From the NCBI GenBank assembly GCA_947385085.1, contig CANDJN010000038.1:1-18360 (forward strand): a stretch of 18,360 bases of DNA. The letters are read 5' to 3'. The translations under genes and the position numbers were made by a program. Below are positions 1 through 5,722 of this stretch, one piece after another. The notes beneath the pieces are model-generated. The model was not told where the DNA came from. It saw nothing but the letters and a program-made list of their open reading frames with translations, and ran no database searches. Every line of letters begins with the position of its first letter. The stretch's first letter is position 1. Origin of the DNA: an uncultured Erysipelotrichaceae bacterium (GTDB lineage Bacteria > Bacillota_I > Bacilli_A > Erysipelotrichales > Erysipelotrichaceae).

Positions 1-61
1 CATATGGAATTAAATGTATTGAATGTAAATAGGTTGTAATACCACAAGGAGGACATATAAA

Positions 62-793
62 ATGATCACAGCACAAGAATTTAGAAACAGGTATATTGGA
101 AAGGCAATTGATGTTGACGGAGCGTATGGAGCGCAATGCGTTGACCTGTTCAAGCAAATTTGCTATCTGGCCGGAAAGAAGCCGTTCGCGTTAGGCGGTA
201 CAGGCTACGCAGACGAAATCGTAAAGCGTTTCAAGGCCTTGGGATTGGATACATACTTCAATTTGGTTTCATTAGCCGACGTTCGATATGGTGATTGGAT
301 TGTGTGGAGTAAAGGCTCTCATGATTGCCCTGAGTCACACGTTGCTATGTTTGTCAGAAAAGACGGCAACAGCAGAGTAATCGTGTTAGGTCAGAATCAA
401 TTCGGTAAAGCGGCTGCAAACGAGGGCAGCTTGTCAACGCATGGCATTATTGGTGTGCTGCGATTGAAAGCGTGGAATGTTTCTAAACCAATTACACCGA
501 CAAAGAAAACCAATGAGCAAATCGCTCAGGAAGTTATCAATGGCAAATGGGGCAATGGCGAAACACGAAAGCAGAAGCTTCAAGCAGCCGGATACGACTA
601 TAACACTATCCAAGCACTTGTAAATAAAAAGTGTAGTGTAGCTGCGCCTAAACCCACAAAGACCGTAGATCAGCTTGCAGATGAAGTAATTGCAGGCAAA
701 TGGGGGAATGGACAGGATCGTATCAATCGTTTGAACCAAGCAGGATACAATCCAAACGCGGTACAAACAAGAGTAAATCAGAAATTGAAATAA
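62..793 (+). CDS. Phage-type endolysin, CHAP domain plus two Cpl-7 wall-binding repeats
   Basis: A 243-residue peptidoglycan hydrolase, probably the lysis enzyme of a prophage. The N-terminal ~135 residues form a CHAP amidase/endopeptidase domain: Cys26 in GAQCVDLFK and His93 in SHVAMFV are the likely catalytic pair, with Gln111/Asn112 as the usual polar third residue. Two Cpl-7 (CW_7) repeats follow at about 150-190 and 202-241, each with the hallmark GKWGNG and an AGY...V(N)xK end; in known enzymes such repeats bind the cell-wall glycopeptide. There is no signal peptide, so export would need a holin, which is expected just upstream, outside the window. The start has a strong AAGGAGG site (46-52), 9 nt away. 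The domain assignment is solid; the prophage origin is inferred from the architecture and from the ssrA-flanking position of the block. Confidence 0.93.
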   Translation: MITAQEFRNRYIGKAIDVDGAYGAQCVDLFKQICYLAGKKPFALGGTGYADEIVKRFKALGLDTYFNLVSLADVRYGDWIVWSKGSHDCPESHVAMFVRKDGNSRVIVLGQNQFGKAAANEGSLSTHGIIGVLRLKAWNVSKPITPTKKTNEQIAQEVINGKWGNGETRKQKLQAAGYDYNTIQALVNKKCSVAAPKPTKTVDQLADEVIAGKWGNGQDRINRLNQAGYNPNAVQTRVNQKLK

Positions 794-799
794 GAAATA

Positions 800-835
800 T
801 CCCACTTCTCTTAATTGAGGGGTGGGAGTTTTTTT
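800..835 (+). terminator. Intrinsic terminator after the endolysin
   Basis: An 11-bp stem (TCCCACTTCTC paired with GAGGGGTGGGA, including G-U pairs) is followed by a T-rich run at 829-835. It lies 7 nt past the endolysin stop and would end the lysis operon. Confidence 0.85.
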
Positions 836-845
836 ATTTGAGAAT

Positions 846-876
846 CAAAAAAAGAACTAAGCTACTAACTTAGTTC
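846..876 (-). terminator. Intrinsic terminator of the minus-strand XRE gene
   Basis: Perfect 8-bp inverted repeat GAACTAAG (854-861) / CTTAGTTC (869-876). Read on the minus strand it is followed by seven T residues (the A-run at 847-853). It lies about 90 nt downstream of the XRE gene stop and faces the endolysin terminator. Confidence 0.75.
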
Positions 877-962
877 ATCCTTGCTTGCCTAGCATTGGTT
901 ATGATAGGCTATTGCAACTTTTACCCAGAAGTATTGTAACATTGTAACCTAATCTTTGCAAA

Positions 963-1172
963 TCAAATTTTTGTTCCATCATCAAAAGCAAAGCAACATT
1001 CAAACTTGGCATTTAACGCATCGGCTATCTTAGTAAGATCAGCATCGGAAAATTTACCAGTTTTCATTCGTTGATTGAATGCCGATGGACTTGTACCGAT
1101 ACGCCTTGCTAATTCAGCTTCACTCATATTTTTATAAGCTAAAGCCATCTTTATTTTTTGTGTTAACGTCAT
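963..1172 (-). CDS. Small XRE-family helix-turn-helix regulator (69 aa)
   Basis: A 69-residue single-domain DNA-binding protein. Residues about 17-50 form a Cro/CI-type helix-turn-helix (MSEAELARRIGTSPSAFNQR, then the scaffold helix DLTKIADALN), with a short cysteine-containing tail (FECCFAF). Such tiny XRE proteins are typical of prophages and integrative elements, where they repress divergent promoters. It is transcribed away from the 37-aa peptide/Cys-rich gene pair, and the two promoters lie within 100 nt of each other (1194-1291), so control of that pair is a reasonable inference. A GAGGTGATC ribosome site (about 1177-1185) precedes the ATG. The start and family are clear; the target is not shown by the sequence. 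Confidence 0.85.
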   Translation of the reverse strand: MTLTQKIKMALAYKNMSEAELARRIGTSPSAFNQRMKTGKFSDADLTKIADALNAKFECCFAFDDGTKI

Positions 1173-1193
1173 ATATGATCACCTCGTATCACT

Positions 1194-1222
1194 ATTATAT
1201 AGGATATGCTTTATAATTACAA
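1194..1222 (-). promoter_or_regulatory. Probable promoter of the XRE gene
   Basis: On the minus strand TATAAT (1194-1199) sits 17 nt from TTGTAA (1217-1222), a 4/6 match to the -35 consensus. It precedes the AGGTGATC ribosome site. Confidence 0.55.
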
Positions 1223-1262
1223 GGAAAAAGCAAAAATAATTAGAAAAAACTTTATATTTTTC

Positions 1263-1291
1263 TTGACAACATTTAGGAAAATCTGTATAAT
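1263..1291 (+). promoter_or_regulatory. Perfect-consensus sigma-A promoter for the peptide/Cys-rich cassette
   Basis: TTGACA (1263-1268), 17-nt spacer, TATAAT (1286-1291): a full match to the vegetative consensus with ideal spacing. It drives the 37-aa peptide and probably the Cys-rich gene. So strong a promoter next to a divergent XRE gene suggests that it is normally held off by repression. Confidence 0.9.
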
Positions 1292-1320
1292 ATAGGTGTA
1301 AGGTAAAGGAGGTGATCAAG

Positions 1321-1434
1321 ATGATAAGCATAAGAAAAGAGATACTTGCTTATAAAGCATGGTGTATCAAACAAGGGCTACCAACCAACAGATACAACAG
1401 TTTGATAAAGTATCTCGAATCACAAAGAGCTTAA
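1321..1434 (+). CDS. 37-residue peptide gene upstream of the Cys-rich gene
   Basis: A 37-codon ORF with exceptionally strong expression signals. It has the perfect promoter at 1263-1291 and a Shine-Dalgarno stretch, AAAGGAGGTGATC (1305-1317), that matches the anti-SD end of 16S rRNA over essentially its whole length; GGAGG ends 8 nt before the ATG. The product is basic (start MISIRKEILAYKAW, end YLESQRA) with one Cys, no membrane segment and no family I recognise. The stop codon lies in a small hairpin (GAGCT-TAA-AGCTC, 1427-1439), directly before a strong GC hairpin. It could be a small functional protein or a leader peptide whose translation governs the downstream gene. Being coding is well supported by the signals; its function is unknown. 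Confidence 0.72.
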   Translation: MISIRKEILAYKAWCIKQGLPTNRYNSLIKYLESQRA

Positions 1435-1440
1435 AGCTCA

Positions 1441-1466
1441 TAAGGGCGGTATCACCGCCGCCCTTA
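1441..1466 (+). terminator. GC-rich hairpin between the peptide and the Cys-rich gene (terminator or attenuator)
   Basis: AAGGGCGG (1442-1449) pairs with CCGCCCTT (1458-1465), extendable by one A-T pair. The sequence after it is only weakly T-rich (ATTCT), so it looks like a partial terminator or mRNA-stability element rather than a full stop. No promoter is obvious between it and the Cys-rich gene at 1512. Confidence 0.5.
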
Positions 1467-1511
1467 TTCTAACATAAATTTTTTAAAGGGCAAACCCCTA
1501 AGGAGATCAAA

Positions 1512-2024
1512 ATGAAATTAAAAGAACAAAATTGGACAGATACAAATGGAAATACGTGGCCGATTAATGGATGCAATGAAGAAAGCGCATTAGCGTTATT
1601 TAAATCACTCAAATGTTGTACCGATTGTAATTGTTGCGTATCCTCTGATAATTGTAATAATTGTGATAGATGCGTTGATTGCAATAAATGTCATTCATGC
1701 GCCAGCTGTACAGGATGTATTGAATGTACCAACTGTACTGACTGCTATAATTGTTACAACTGCGTTAATTGCCATGGATGCAGTGATTGTTACCATTGCC
1801 ACGATTATGTATCACAACCCAAGATATATATGACGTCATGCGCAAGATTCTATTATGGTGAAACAGAAGACGGTGAGATGTCACTTCAAGTTGTGTGGAA
1901 ATCACAGGGTACTCTTGAAGAATTTGAACAGGCGGTGTGGGAAGAGTTTGCGGACGATGAAGAATGCAGAAACATATGTTTAAAAGAAATAGCCAAGGCA
2001 AAAACATTGTTTGATTTATATTGA
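1512..2024 (+). CDS. Cysteine-ladder protein with 17 consecutive Cys-x-x repeats
   Basis: A 170-residue protein with 26 cysteines. Residues 48-96 carry a Cys at every third position without a break (17 cysteines). Cys36, 39 and 42 are in the same register, with only position 45 (Ser) interrupting. The intervening residues are mostly Asn, Asp, Tyr, Ser, Thr and His (for example CTNCTDCYNCYNCVNC). The N-terminal 30 residues (NWTDTNGNTW start) and the C-terminal ~65 residues, with an acidic helical stretch, look like ordinary folded domains. No signal peptide, membrane helix or maturase gene is nearby. The start has AAGGAG 7-8 nt upstream. A period-3 chain of this kind could be a multi-metal or multi-cluster scaffold, a disulfide-stapled three-residue helix or a cysteine solenoid. 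I can name no family with confidence, and the function is unknown. Confidence 0.85.
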   Translation: MKLKEQNWTDTNGNTWPINGCNEESALALFKSLKCCTDCNCCVSSDNCNNCDRCVDCNKCHSCASCTGCIECTNCTDCYNCYNCVNCHGCSDCYHCHDYVSQPKIYMTSCARFYYGETEDGEMSLQVVWKSQGTLEEFEQAVWEEFADDEECRNICLKEIAKAKTLFDLY

Positions 2025-2052
2025 TTATGAATCATTTTAAAAGGTGAAAGAT

Positions 2053-2087
2053 AGCCTATTTCTCATTATGAGAGGTGGGCTTTTTTT
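2053..2087 (+). terminator. Intrinsic terminator after the Cys-rich gene
   Basis: A 12-bp stem (AGCCTATTTCTC with GAGAGGTGGGCT, two G-U pairs, loop ATTAT) is followed by seven T residues. It overlaps the out-of-frame 3' tail of the truncated hipT on the other strand. Confidence 0.85.
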
Positions 2088-2809
2088 GTAAATAGAGTAT
2101 GACAAAACACCGTTAATAAGTAACAAATAAGTAACAAACATTCAAAATATGCCCTATTTAACGCGTTTGCGTTTTCAATCAACGAAAAGTTTTTAAGATG
2201 CATATCCGAATTACCAACAAGGTAAGAAAAAACAAGCCGCATATAAAGCTCTGTCATATCAAGACCTTTTCTTGAAGAATAGCGCTTGATGATTTTTGCA
2301 CATCGCTCATAAGATGCCCGATATTTATCTTGAGTAAGGCGCAAATCAAGCTGACAGAAATCTTCCATCGCAAGCATTTTCACATGCTGCTTGTTAAAAA
2401 TTCGATCCACTCTTCTGGTAATATATGCGATGGAACCATTGCTTGCGATAAGGGCATGGGGAACCGTCACAATACCGGAGCTATCAGCCATTGACATAAC
2501 GAGGTGCTCTGCTTCGGGAAGTGCCTTAAACTCGTTCACTTGTGGTTTGAGAATATAGCCCGTAGGATAATTAACAAGGGTAAGCCGTGCTTTTTTTTCA
2601 TCAGATAATAGATGAAGGGAAAGCTTTTTTTGTACACCGGGTATCGTATAACCATGACTTGTGCTTTCATTAGCAAGTTTCATCAATGTATCTTCATCTA
2701 TTTCTATCTCTGGTAGATCGGAAGTGCCAAAGAATTTTCTAATACAGCTTTTGTGCCATCCATGGCTTTCATGAGAAACAAGCGGTTTTCCGCAGCAAAG
2801 ACAATTCAT
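2066..2809 (-). pseudogene. hipT: HipT-like (HipA C-terminal kinase) toxin, truncated at the C terminus
   Basis: Relative of the HipA toxin kinases, which phosphorylate aminoacyl-tRNA synthetases. Residues 1-25 carry a small zinc-ribbon-like start (Cys3-x2-Cys6 ... His19-x2-Cys22) common in split HipA proteins. GYTIPGVQKKLSL (about 53-65) matches the Gly-rich nucleotide loop, Lys88 in YILKP is the N-lobe lysine, and GNSDMHLKN (199-207) is the catalytic loop with Asp202. Homology stops at about residue 213 (FSLIEN). The rest is an unrelated hydrophobic tail running into the neighbouring gene's terminator, so the metal-binding Asp segment that should follow and the last ~70-90 residues are missing. 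The ATG overlaps the upstream stop (ATGA), showing translational coupling to hipS. By inference the kinase is dead. Confidence 0.8.
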
Positions 2810-3135
2810 AATTTTTCCTCTCTTACTGTTACATTGCCGATTCCATCTTTACAAGCCGCAAGTAAAAGTCCGAATCGATCGGCACGGTCAATTTTCCAAT
2901 TTCGACTGATGATATTAAGTAACCAGCCCTCAGGTATTAATCCATCAAAAAATGAAAATAAGGTTTTTGAGGTATATTCCTTTTTTGTTAAGGAAAGTGT
3001 CAAAGAAATCGCACTTGCCTTTTCATATGCCAGATATTTTTTATCGTAGCTGAAAGATTAGCCTTCATCAGTTTCCTTTAGGTCTCCGGCAAAAACATTT
3101 CTCACATAAATATATGCAGTTCTGAAAGCATCCAT
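2806..3135 (-). pseudogene. hipS: HipS-like (HipA N-terminal subdomain) gene interrupted by an in-frame stop
   Basis: The frame from the ATG at 3133-3135 reads MDAFRTAYIYVRNVFAGDLK and continues to the stop overlapping hipT, 109 codons in all. Codon 26 (3058-3060) is TAA. Beyond it the frame continues perfectly as HipA N-subdomain sequence: FSYDKKYLAYEKASAISLTL, then SKTLFSFFDGLIPEGWLLN, the conserved F-x-x-LLPEGW-type motif. Only a TTG-started fragment (from 3003) remains open. In HipBST systems this separate small subunit acts as the antitoxin that blocks the kinase. The start lies 2 nt after the hipB stop. A single base change would restore the gene, so this is a recent lesion or a sequencing error. 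Confidence 0.78.
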
Positions 3136-3137
3136 TA

Positions 3138-3338
3138 TCACTCATCCTTTCGGCCGGGGACAGCCTCCATATCGAACATTGAAAGCGCAATATTAACTTT
3201 ATCCATACGTACTGTTTCTTTTCCTTGTTCGAGCTCACGAACAAAACGGAGTCCGAGACCTGATCGCATCGCAAATTGTTCCTGCGTAAGTCCTGCTTCT
3301 TTTCTGCTTGCTTTAATAAACGCGGCAATCTTATTCAT
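3138..3338 (-). CDS. hipB: HipB-like XRE regulator of a hipBST-type operon
   Basis: A 66-residue XRE helix-turn-helix protein (AFIKASRKEAGLTQEQFAMR, then SGLGLRFVRELEQGKETVRMDKVN). It has the typical HipB layout and an AGGAGG ribosome site (3347-3352, minus strand). In this family HipB dimers bind palindromic operators and repress the hip promoter; two matching palindromes lie just upstream (3365-3425). It is the first gene of hipB-hipS-hipT, with the next start 2 nt after its stop. It appears intact while both partners are damaged, so it may persist as an autonomous repressor. Confidence 0.85.
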   Translation of the reverse strand: MNKIAAFIKASRKEAGLTQEQFAMRSGLGLRFVRELEQGKETVRMDKVNIALSMFDMEAVPGRKDE

Positions 3339-3361
3339 GATTTTTGCCTCCTGGTAGCTTT

Positions 3362-3425
3362 ATATTATACCCTTACGGGTATTGTGTCAATGTTTTGTTT
3401 TTAAATTATACCCGATAGAGTATAA
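3362..3425 (-). promoter_or_regulatory. hip promoter with two HipB-type operators
   Basis: Two palindromes of the same design: TTATACCC-TTAC-GGGTATT (3365-3383) and TTATACCC-GATA-GAGTATAA (3406-3425), with centres 41 bp apart (about four helical turns). The minus-strand promoter is TTGACA (3385-3390) with TATAAT (3364-3369, 15-nt spacer) or TAATAT (3362-3367, 17-nt spacer) as -10. Operator 1 lies between -35 and -10, and operator 2 upstream, as expected for autorepression by HipB. Confidence 0.75.
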
Positions 3426-3749
3426 TTTATAAGTGCAAGATAACAGCAGCGATGACAAAGATTTTAGACTTCAAAACACATATAAAACATCGCATTTTTA
3501 TATCAAAAACTATTGTCAAATTGTCACAATGGTATTAAAATATAATTACACAAGCATATGCATCATAAGCAAAAAAGTAAACGAGTTAAGGTGAATACCA
3601 ATGGATAATTAAACTGGATCATATCATAAAAATAGCATCAATTTTTGTGGTATCAATAAAAAGAAAAAGCTTTAGATTTTAATTTTAAAATCCTTTTGCT
3701 TAATGCAAATGCTCGTACTTTATCAGCAAAAAGAAAGGTGGCATTATCT
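3426..3749. other. AT-rich intergenic region without a clear gene
   Basis: No convincing coding frame. It holds two TTGTCA copies (3513-3518, 3521-3526), and TATAAT at 3541-3546 lies at non-ideal spacing from both, so a promoter for the 3750 gene is possible but unproven. A perfect AT palindrome GATTTTAATTTTAAAATC (3675-3692) followed by CTTTT could act as a weak terminator. Confidence 0.4.
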
Positions 3750-4136
3750 ATGAATGAAGCCAATTCAATGATTGTTTTTCCGGAAGTCACATTTGATGAT
3801 GATAATCAAACAATGACAATACTCAATGGTACTGAAGGAACATATGATTACAAGGATATCAAAGAATGTGTAATCGCCAATGAAAGTGCTAAGCATCGTG
3901 GGAAAGAGAAACCTTTTGCGGTCACAGTGGTTACGAGTCCTTTACCCGTCGGTTTATTTACCGAGCGTGCTTTCTATGTCGGTCTAAAGATCACATTGAT
4001 GGATGGTACTGTTTTGGCTATTTATACGTCAAAAACCGCTACCAGAAATAATACTGATTTGCATAAGGCAGATACACAAGCAGCACAGAAAATCAAAAAA
4101 GTGCTGGATCGCATCATAAAAGATCATAACGCTTAA
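3750..4136 (+). CDS. Small soluble protein of unknown function, PH-like fold possible
   Basis: 128 residues from the ATG at 3750, chosen because AAAGGTGG lies about 9 nt upstream; the open frame extends 54 nt further without a ribosome site. The pattern is short beta strands (MIVFPEVTFDDDNQTMTILN, TYDYKDIKECVIAN, PFAVTVVTSPL, RAFYVGLKITLMDGTVLAIYTS) followed by a long C-terminal helix (AAQKIKKVLDRIIKDH). Strands capped by one helix are reminiscent of bacterial PH-like domains, but I see no diagnostic motif. There is no signal peptide or membrane segment. It stands alone between AT-rich stretches with a terminator behind it. Confidence 0.7.
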   Translation: MNEANSMIVFPEVTFDDDNQTMTILNGTEGTYDYKDIKECVIANESAKHRGKEKPFAVTVVTSPLPVGLFTERAFYVGLKITLMDGTVLAIYTSKTATRNNTDLHKADTQAAQKIKKVLDRIIKDHNA

Positions 4137-4144
4137 ATTAAGAT

Positions 4145-4198
4145 GGGCTTAATGCATCTAGGATACATCAGTACCTCGGGCAGATAAGCCCTTTTCTT
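4145..4198 (+). terminator. Probable terminator of the 3750 gene
   Basis: GGGCTTA (4145-4151) pairs with TAAGCCC (4185-4191) around a long loop and is followed by TTTT. It lies 9 nt past the stop codon. The long loop lowers confidence. Confidence 0.5.
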
Positions 4199-4199
4199 A

Positions 4200-4697
4200 T
4201 GGAACATGCAGGAAAGAATGATTAAGATAAAGTTTAAAGAAAGCTAAAAAGTTAAATATTAGTACCCAAAGCGGTTTTCATCTTTTGACTAGGAAAAGAA
4301 GCATAGAGGAGATGTCGAAAAGTAAATCAGAGAATAGAATAAAGGCGAATGGTTTATATGATTTTCACTGCGGCTATTCACTTGAAAAAAATAATTATAC
4401 TAAGGAAGAAGAATATAATGAATATAAGGTTATGTACCAAAAAACGAAACATTGAATTCACTCTTAAATTAGGAACAATCATGTTGAAACCCCATAGCTA
4501 TCGGAAAATGTATGTTCCTATTTTTGTTCCAACTTTTTAAGTTGCACTGCTTTTTTCCTGTATACAAAATATAAAACTATGACTAATCGAGCAAAGCGAG
4601 AAGCCATTAAATATAATAATTAGCCTTTTAGATATTCTCCTAGCCGTTTTAAAGCAGAAAAATGCCCTAGTACCTTAGTAGTCTATGTACACCCTCG
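4200..4697. other. Gene-poor stretch beside ssrA, possibly decayed element DNA
   Basis: No intact gene that I can support. An open frame at 4312-4455 (47 codons, containing GLYDFHCGYSLEKNN) lacks a properly spaced ribosome site and may be a fragment; the overlapping longer frame at 4349-4540 has no coding character. Short inverted copies AGGAACA (4471-4477), TGTTCCT (4513-4519) and TGTTCCA (4525-4531) are present. No integrase remnant was recognised. Confidence 0.4.
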
Positions 4698-4711
4698 GAT
4701 TATAAAAAATA

Positions 4712-4736
4712 GAAAAAGGATACCTTACCAGTATCC
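4712..4736 (-). terminator. Intrinsic terminator of ssrA
   Basis: On the minus strand GGATAC (plus 4731-4736) pairs with GTATCC (plus 4719-4724), followed by a T-rich run. It lies about 60 nt past the tmRNA 3' end. Confidence 0.8.
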
Positions 4737-4797
4737 TAAAGTATATGAATAAGCGCTATCCCTCATCCTATCAATGCGAGTTCAACGCTTCGTCTTC

Positions 4798-4830
4798 TGG
4801 TGGAGGTGAGGAGAATCGAACTCCTGTCCA
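4798..4830. other. Candidate attachment site at the 3' end of ssrA
   Basis: The acceptor/T-arm end of ssrA is a frequent target for phage and island integrases, and the accessory block (endolysin, XRE, hip genes) lies on exactly this side of the gene. No second copy of the end sequence is visible in the window and no integrase was found, so the other end would be to the left. Inference from position only. Confidence 0.3.
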
Positions 4831-5043
4831 GAAGCAGCCCCACATAGAAACGTCTACAGCTTATCCCATGCTTGAATATTTCGATGGTTGATCATGGGCA
4901 ACCGTCATCGAAAGGTGTCTGATTGAAGTTCAAATGACAGCCTCAGACAAACCGTCATTCTAACATTCTACTGAAGTGAAGCTCCAAGATGAATACCGCA
5001 GAATGAGAGCATTCACAGGAGGCTGCGAACCGCTATTGGTTAA

Positions 5044-5103
5044 TTAGGCAGCGTAAGCAACGGCACGGTTTCCACCGAACACGTTTGCTAAGTTAGTTTT
5101 TGC
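5044..5103 (-). other. tmRNA proteolysis-tag reading frame
   Basis: The resume codon GCA (5101-5103) follows a TTTAAAT context and the frame ends at TAA (5044-5046). It encodes AKTNLANVFGGNRAVAYAA, 19 residues added after the Ala carried by tmRNA. The KTN start is common in Firmicutes tags. The end is YAA rather than the usual LAA, and the middle holds GGNR. Confidence 0.88.
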
Positions 5104-5198
5104 ATTTAAATTGGTTGGCGATAACGTCGCCGCTCGGCTGCGATTCCTATCAAGCATACCCCTGTCGAAACCGGTACACCCCCATAGGGAACACGGTT

Positions 5199-5227
5199 AG
5201 TGTAACACAAAGATCGTTTGTCTACAA
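5199..5227 (-). promoter_or_regulatory. ssrA promoter
   Basis: On the minus strand TTGTAG (plus 5222-5227), 17-nt spacer, TACACT (plus 5199-5204). A start about 7 nt further would leave a short leader removed from the tmRNA 5' end. It lies in the smpB-ssrA gap. Confidence 0.65.
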
Positions 5228-5235
5228 CCGTGAAT

Positions 5236-5688
5236 TTAATAAAACTGATTTTTTAAGGCTTTCTGAATCTCGCGATTGGCATCGCGGACTTTTTCACTTT
5301 CGCGTTTGTCATGAAGATTTTTACCTTTGGCTAAAGCGATTTCCAGCTTTGCCTTGCCTTTTTCCAGATATAACGATACTGGTACGATCGTAAAGCCCTT
5401 GATTTGAACCTTTTCCTGTAGCTTTTTAATTTCATCCTTATGAAGCAACAGCTTGCGAATCCTTGTTTCATCATGGTTAAAGCGATTGCCGAAATCATAG
5501 GGTGGAATATGCATTTCCTTAATGAATGCCTCTTGATTGATAAAGCTGATATAGGCATCCTTTAACTGAACGCTTCCTTTGCGGATGGATTTGATTTCCG
5601 TACCTTGTAAAGCCAAACCGGCTTCATAGCGGTCAGTTAAGAAATATTCGTGACTGGCTTTGCGATTGACAGCGATTATTTTACGCAT
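5236..5688 (-). CDS. smpB: SsrA-binding protein SmpB
   Basis: 150 residues starting MRKIIAVNRKASHEYF. SmpB binds the tRNA-like domain of tmRNA and mimics the missing codon-anticodon pairing in stalled ribosomes. Family signatures are all present: GLALQGTEIKSIRKGSVQLKD, YDFGNRFNHD, RIRKLLLHKDEI, GFTIVPVSLYL, and the basic C-terminal tail beginning ALAKGKNLHDKRE that enters the mRNA channel. I chose the ATG at 5688, not the one at 5718, because AAAGGAGCG lies at proper spacing before it and the family starts here. It lies 34 nt after the capA stop and about 50 nt before ssrA, so protein and RNA partners are adjacent. Confidence 0.97.
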   Translation of the reverse strand: MRKIIAVNRKASHEYFLTDRYEAGLALQGTEIKSIRKGSVQLKDAYISFINQEAFIKEMHIPPYDFGNRFNHDETRIRKLLLHKDEIKKLQEKVQIKGFTIVPVSLYLEKGKAKLEIALAKGKNLHDKRESEKVRDANREIQKALKNQFY

Positions 5689-5722
5689 AGTATCGCTCCT
5701 TTCCGTTGTTTTTATCAATCCA

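Larger units (their letters stand above)
4798..5183 (-). ncRNA. ssrA: Transfer-messenger RNA (tmRNA)
   Basis: A one-piece tmRNA of about 386 nt on the minus strand. The 5' end GGGGGTGTACCGGTTTCGAC (from 5183) and the 3' end GGAGTTCGATTCTCC...CACCTCCACCA (to 4798, CCA encoded) form the tRNA-Ala-like acceptor and T arms. The acceptor stem pairs GGGGGTG with CACCTCC through one G-U pair. A tag reading frame lies between. With SmpB it enters stalled ribosomes, appends a degradation tag and frees the ribosome. smpB lies directly upstream on the same strand, and its own promoter precedes the gene. The identification is secure; the ends are assigned from acceptor pairing. Confidence 0.97.

Noticed and set aside
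434..805. 123-aa minus-strand frame opposite the endolysin
   Set aside because: It lies antisense to the Cpl-7 repeats, has no ribosome site and has a composition expected of a shadow frame.
1600..1800. Repetitive TGT/TGC pattern resembling a short tandem repeat or CRISPR-like array
   Set aside because: The periodicity is 9 nt and comes from cysteine codons in one reading frame; codons vary and there are no repeat-spacer units.
2806..3003. A 65-aa protein starting at 3003 as an intact gene
   Set aside because: It starts at a TTG without a ribosome site, and the same frame upstream, beyond one TAA, clearly continues the HipA N-subdomain to an ATG at 3135.
4349..4540. 63-aa frame in the gap before ssrA
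   Set aside because: No ribosome site and low-complexity basic/hydrophobic content; another frame of the same region looks equally coding, so neither is called.
5100..5393. 97-aa plus-strand frame over the tmRNA 5' end and smpB tail
   Set aside because: It overlaps ssrA and its promoter antisense; no start signals.
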